Assembly (NCBI GenBank): GCA_025526995.1
Contig: JAHLKG010000005.1
Location: 1,488,001-1,552,000, forward strand
DNA from: Powellomyces hirtus
Taxonomy: Eukaryota > Chytridiomycota > Chytridiomycetes > Spizellomycetales > Powellomycetaceae
Reading direction: 5' to 3'
Length of the DNA stretch: 64,000 nt
This document shows positions 58,400-64,000 of this stretch, one piece after another; within the stretch, counting starts at the first letter, position 1, and every line of letters begins with the position of its first letter. The notes below the pieces were generated by a model that searched no databases, was not told the origin of the DNA, and saw nothing but the letters and a program-made list of their open reading frames with translations. The translations under genes were made by a program, and so were the position numbers.

Positions 58400-61300
58400 C
58401 AGAGTGGGCAACTGATTTGGAGGAGATTGTCATTCTGTATTGCGCTAAGCTACATGGGACTCCAAAACATACTCACGAGGCGGGTGGGGTGCGTGGAAGC
58501 GTTTTCAGTCTTGAATATTTTAACGATGGAAGGAAACTGACGTCGCAGCCGTCTCAACCAGTCAGAAAGCACACCGAGTTACTTGAGGGACGCGTGAGCT
58601 CCGCGTGGCGCATATCGGTCGGGGTGGACTTTGCTTTGCCCCATCCACTCTTTTGCGATGAAACAGCTGAGGGTGCGTCCGCTGCGTGCGATAAAAACAA
58701 GATGGTCATCAATCATCAGGTCGAAGTTAAGTCTGTGGTCTTGTATGCAAAGATAGCAGCTTTGATGGATTCAAATGACCAGGTCAAGAGCGTCACGGAA
58801 CAGTTTATTATAAGAGTATTTCATTTGAGCACTTCTGTTAATTCATCCCGCAAGCTTCAACCACCATCATGATCGCTACCCTCCCTCGGCTTGCTGCCTC
58901 GCTCGCTCCGCTAACTACCACCTTTGGTGGGTGGGCCCTGTCGGTCGATATCATAAACCTCTCGTCCCTCCCGGGGTCGATCCAACGGACTCATGCGTGG
59001 ATCAAGATCCATGCAAGAAGTAATGAGTCGTGCGGATCAGGAAGAAAGTTCATTGAATTCGTCCGCCCGCTTCTGTTCAGAACGCTGGAGTGGTGAAGAG
59101 AAGTTCGTTGAATTCGTCCCGCTGGCGGTCGGCACCTCAGGTGAAGGCGTCAAATTCGTCCCGCTCGCTTCTATCCAGAACGCTGGAGTGGAGAAGTCAT
59201 GAGTCATACGGATCAGGAAGAAAAACTCGTTGAATTCCTCCCGCTCGCTCTATCTAGAAGGCTGGAGTCTTGTCAAAAAATACAAAATCCAAGAATTTTT
59301 TCAAAAGAATCTTGACTGTGACTTCCTTGTCCAACAATTCTGCCAGCTTTTGCTAGGCAATGCGATTTTCTTCAGGCACATGGAGGGTTGGGGGTATGGA
59401 GGTATGCCGGTCGGGAGTCGCACAGGAGCGGCCAGCATTGTGTTGTCCTTTACTCATCAACTTACTGTTTTACGATTCCAGTCGATGTGTGGGATTTCTT
59501 CTTCCTTGAACCTATGCGAGACAGAGGTAAGGCCAGGAGGAATGTAATGGGCGCTGTGATGAATGCTACCGACGTATTGATGTCTTGGCAGCTACATCCC
59601 TTCGGCTGTAACTAGTTTATGATAATGCCAGCAGTGTGGCAGGGGAGGTTAGAAGAAAAGTTGTCGAGAGGGCGAGCCGCTGCCGCGCGCTTTTATAGGG
59701 TGGGAAGAAAAAATAAATTGGTAACCGTTGGCCGTTCTCCACATAAAGAGGAACGTGAGCTGCTGGAGGCAGACCATTCATATAAATTTCGAGCGGACTT
59801 CCTTGGAAAAAGCAACCTTGCCTTTTATTAGAGGGAAAGTAGATAAATTTCATGCGCCGGCAGCAAAGGGTGCTGGGAAAGCTGTAGCTGGCGAGTTTTA
59901 GTGCTAGCGTTTGTACCTGTGCGATACGTGTTCGCCCAGTTTCCGGACAGTATCCGCTCAAAGACAGCACACACAGGCAGTTCACGTTTCCATCGCGCAA
60001 GGGTCTGCGAACATTGTCTGCAACCGTTCAACACGCTTCAGCTCGAAAGTCTGGCCTACAGCAGCGTTCCTACTTCAACACGTTCAGGATGATCACAACT
60101 GTGACTGATCATGATGCAACGAGACATTTGCTCACGATGAACATTTGCAAGTGTTGATTTTGCCGTTCTGTAACATGCCCAGCATGATCGATAGAAAAGC
60201 TCACGTAGCTGCCAGCATAAAGTTTCCTTGCACCAGCAGCTCATGCTCGCAGGTATTTTCTACAATGGGCATTCTTAAACGCTTCCCGGCGTTTCGGTTA
60301 GACGATACCGAGGATGCGCCATCTGATTTGAGGCCACAACCTCTTATTTTTCGCTCCATTTGCTCCATGGAGGCAGGCGGGTCATGGAGGCGGTGAGGGT
60401 TCGGTTCGGGGTAAGATCCCATGAGGGTGTGGTGAGGGTTATGACCAAGCAAGTTTCTGATTGCTCGGATTGACTTGAGGGTTGGGAAAGCTGTCTGCTT
60501 TTATTGGGTGGGGAAAAAAGAAAGGCTAAGCTGGTCATTGCTAACCCCGCAGTGCGTCTACATAATGGTGTGGCACGGGAAGACTTGATACGACTCTATA
60601 GGTGAGCTGTACGTTGCCGGCATGAGAGGCCCCGTACAACAAAAACCTACTAACTGTGTGAAGCTGTAGAGAACAATAGTAAATTCCCCCATCGTGTCTC
60701 ATGTGGCGTGGCGCGCATCATTTACCCTAATTCATGATACAGTTTTGGCGCTGCAATTCTAACTTGTGAACTGCCATGCTTGTTGCGACTGGTGATGGTG
60801 CTAGTGTATTTTGTGCAAGATTCAGCTGAATAGATCAATAGGAATGTAGGCGCGACCGTCGACAGCGGCATACTTTAGAGATAAACCTTTGCCATGCGAC
60901 GCAACTCGCGCGCTGTAGATTGGGGACCCAATTATGTTAAACTCAGTTTCAGGAAAACACTTTCCGGGATGAACACAATCTTGATGGTTTAGAACTGACA
61001 ACTATTCCAGTTCATAGTTGAGGAGTGATCCGCCGTAGATCGTAACGGCAGAGAAACGTCTTTCACAATACGTCCAAAAGCAAATCCGACGGTAACGTGG
61101 CTCTATTTCGGCTGGTCCACGGTTCACGGAAGACCGAACTCCAATGTCAATTGATTACATAATCGGTGCGTCGCACAACTCCGACGGGTTTTAAGGTTTG
61201 AGAGGCGACTCCGCAGGCGTGGACTATGTGGGGTTTCGGTAAAGACCAAGCAAGACCTGGAGACAGTTCCTATCTTTTATTCCTCCTTGAACCCCTTCTT

Positions 61301-61595
61301 GCTGTCATAAGGTTCTTAGTGATAATGCTGCTATTATTGGGTTGGTACCCCTAACCCTGCGGGACCCAGCGGGGCCTATGAATCCTCATCCCCCGCGGGC
61401 TTGAGGCCAAGTGACTAGGTGCCAAGTGAGTGAGCGTAGAGATGGTTAGCGACAATTAGGAGCTGATTATAAACGTTAGCGCTTTCTTCCCATCGAATCT
61501 GTCTCTTGGCAGATACACAATCCACGTCCAACACCAGTCGTTTTGTTTGACTAGATCGTAACTCGACACACCTTTAACAACACCAAACAGTAGCG
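58400..61595. other. intergenic
   Basis: About 3.2 kb without a gene I can support. It includes the degenerate tandem repeat listed separately. Short frames on both strands have no domain signal. Confidence 0.45.
59045..59275. repeat. degenerate tandem repeat of about 50 bp
   Basis: Four units share TT(C)GTTGAATTCGTCCCGCT and AGAACGCTGGAGTGG (starts near 59050, 59106, 59146 and 59230). The unit differs from every other repeat in the window. Confidence 0.7.
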
Positions 61596-64000
61596 ATGGC
61601 GGCGGCATCTGCTGAGGAACTCAAAATCAGTGACCTTGCACAGGAGTCAAGTCATAAGGCCAAAAAGTCATGGCTTCCGGCGATTCCCTTGACCATCCTG
61701 GCGCCGATCTTGGTTGGCCTTGCCTTGACGGGAGTGCTGGTTCCGGTATTGAAAATTGTTCTGAAGAGATTGCAATCCGATAAAGTCTCAACTAAATCAC
61801 CTGGGCGCCATTTTTGTATGCAGAGTATACTCATCCTGACAACCGCAAGCGATGATACTGCGGACTTCATATCTGCCAAATATTTCTCAAGCCTCATTTC
61901 AGACGTAAGTTTGGATTAGATGTGAAGTTTTCAACCTGCGAAAAGATTCATCCGGCTCATTCTACGGAGATCAATTGGTTGGAATTCCTTTGATACCTAA
62001 TTAACGCTTATATCTCACTCCGTGGCCTACAGGTTAAATATCGGTGCGCCAGCCCTATTCAGGCTCTCCTCCCAACCATCAAAGCCGCGGTCCGATTCTC
62101 CGATGTCAAGGATGTATTCACCGCTCGTAAGCCAAGAATAAATCAAACACTGCCTGAAATGTCGGGTTGAGTTTAGAACTGATGTGACGTTCTTTCAGCT
62201 AATTTTACTCAGATCCACACATCGCCGTTCATGAGCTCCGTAGCAATTCTGAGAGAACAAGCTGGAAATATCGATCTGTTAGTCTGCAGCGGCGCGCGAT
62301 GGAGGCCAGGATACGGAGCCCAGTGAGTATCGCAGCCGAGTCTGAGTGCATGCCTGTTTTGGTCGCAACTGAGGTCTGACAAATTCTTCGTATAGGAACA
62401 CTACCGTCATGAACCACACCACGGTGTCTCTGGCCATTGTAAGGCAGAAAGAATTCAAATTAATGCGTAGAGAGCTAACTCAAATGCCGTATAGATTCAG
62501 TCCATTGCCGACCCTTTCACTCGGCGTGATGTTGGTGCTGTTTATGATGATTCTAGTGTGTTTAACGTTGTTCCTTTTGCTACCCAAAACGAATCACAAG
62601 TTCTAATGCCACTTTATAGCGCCAGGATACCTTAGAGCCTACGCACTGGATCCCGATTGTACGTATTTGTTAGTTGATCAAACGGATTCCCTTTTTCTCA
62701 TCGTCTTCTCACAGCGCGCAAAGTGGTGAATACATCACAAACCACTTTTTATCCTTACCTTGACTACACCCCAACCGTTCGGATGACGCTAGGAAACATT
62801 CCAGCCACTAAAGAGCCCTATTTTGTTGGTGAGTACTTTTATTGCAAAGAGGGCATAAGGCAAAGCGACTGATAGACTCACCCCTGTCTCTTCAGTTAGC
62901 CGCGTCACTGCAAGCGGATTGACATCAGGATACCTAGCTATAGCTCGATTCGACAATGGCTCGGCTATTCCTTTTTTCGGATGCAGTGCTGGAATCAACG
63001 TCGATAATTCATGGGTCACCATGCTACACAATACGAAACCTATGGAGAATAGCGGTAAGTCACCTAAGTAGCCGACTTGTATTTCTCAAGGCACTTACAA
63101 TTGGCTGCATAGTCGTCGCATTGTTCGACGCAAACAACGACAACTTTGCAATTTTGTCGAGTAGCGATCTGATAACAACGGTCAACAGCGTCGATGCGGC
63201 CGGGAATCCGAAATACGGAAATGCTATTGTGGACAGCAAGACTGCCAGTCTTCGTCTGGAGATTCAGAAAAACTATCCCAGCTTGGCGTTGGCGACTGCC
63301 GCGGTAGCAAAAAACCAGCTAACAACGGTCGAACTCGATGGTGGGCGTTATGTATGTATGCGCAATGTGGACACTTCTCTGAGACATGCACTTACCGCAC
63401 GTTCATCCCACGATAGATTGTTGCAATGGGACTAGCAAATTTGGCCTTCAATTACAAAGTCCTCATTGTGGTTGCGCTACCGAGAGACGAGGTACACCTG
63501 ATGATTTGTTGTAGGTTCGCTTGTTGGCGGATGACTCACTCAACTGGTTCAGATCTATGGCAAAATTGATGCGGCTCGTTCCCGGAGTCGAGCAGCGGCT
63601 GTGGGCATTAGTGTAGGCGTGACTTTTGTTATTGCAGGGATCTTTGCGCTTGCAATGCTGCCACTCTTCTCCCTGGCGCGTCAAATGGAAGCGTTGACCA
63701 AACTTGACTTTGGAAAGCTTGAATCATCGGGAGCTTTGGATAAGCGCTCGTGGGTGTGGGAGGTACATCGAGGCGTGCTTTCTATGAAGGAGTGGCGTTG
63801 CCCTGGTGCTTACCCACTTTTGATGCCGCAGCTACGCAAGGTTCAAATTGTTTTTGGAACCATGGTCAAAGCCTTGTAAGTTGTGGTCTTCTGTCTTTGG
63901 GTAGGGCTCGCGGCTTTCTTGCATTCGCTGGTTAACCACTATCTGTATCCATAGCGCGGGTGCTATAAAGAAAAACAAACAAATGGTCTCGAAACAGGGT
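61596..64000 (+). CDS. Cache-like membrane sensor, N-terminal part (gene runs off the window)
   Basis: Starts MAAASAEELKISDLAQESSH with a Lys-rich cytosolic end, then a membrane segment (LPAIPLTILAPILVGLALTG). A large external domain of about 400 residues is spread over many small exons with recurring motifs (SPFMSSVAILREQAGNIDL, YPYLDYTPTVRMTLGNIPAT, SGYLAIARFDNGSAIPF, VVALFDANNDNFAILSSS). A second membrane segment follows (ISVGVTFVIAGIFALAMLPL). The HAMP-like linker is SLARQMEALTKLDF, then VQIVFGTMVKAF and a Lys-rich patch at the window end. The layout (TM, Cache-like domain, TM, linker) is that of sensor cyclases or histidine kinases; the output domain lies beyond the window. Most exons join in phase by GT-AG; one junction (about 62445-62621) does not, so a piece is missing or broken. 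Confidence 0.6.

Noticed and set aside
58294..58872. 192-codon plus-strand frame beside the kinesin start
   Set aside because: Its first part is antisense to kinesin exon 1 and the rest shows no motif or splice support.

Overview
The window is nuclear DNA from a fungus, most likely an early-diverging (chytrid-type) one. Genes are compact, with introns of roughly 40-350 bp and GT-AG borders (one candidate GC-AG). Several genes are rare or absent in Dikarya: a PDXDC1-type decarboxylase-like protein, a glomulin-like protein, a kinesin of unusual type, a Cache-type membrane sensor, and a Fanzor-type RNA-guided nuclease relative. All assignments come from reading motifs and splice frames by eye; no database search was run.

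Left arm (1-9.5 kb): a mitochondrial-looking Myb/SANT protein and an MGR3-like TPR protein share a 200 bp divergent promoter. Next come a small secreted, probably GPI-anchored protein and a MARK/PAR-1 family kinase with UBA and KA1 domains.

Central accessory region (9.9-27.3 kb): a five-exon-segment Fanzor-like gene on the minus strand is cut in two by a 14 kb nested insertion. An outer Ty3/gypsy chromovirus (10863-24918, plus strand) sits in the gene with the 5 bp duplication ttcgt. A second chromovirus (16702-24549, minus strand) sits in the outer element's 3' LTR with the duplication tacat. Removing the insertion restores one 800-codon frame (stop included) through the RuvC core, with a single internal TGA. 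A diverged solo-LTR-like relic lies upstream of the gene.

Housekeeping block (27.3-48.6 kb): a CDK1-like kinase, a dynein light chain LC8 gene with an alternative acidic tail, a glomulin-like HEAT protein, a short hybrid histidine kinase with degenerate ATP-binding motifs, a PDXDC1-like protein, a hotdog thioesterase, a RING/TRAF-like membrane protein and a MAN1/Src1-type inner nuclear membrane protein.

Right arm (48.6-64 kb): gene-poor and repeat-rich. It holds a 31 bp-arm hairpin inside a poorly defined gene, clustered short repeats, an interstitial telomere-type tract (CCCTAA)3 between 8 bp direct repeats, a broken copia-type retroelement, an unusual kinesin, and the start of a Cache-like membrane sensor that runs off the window.
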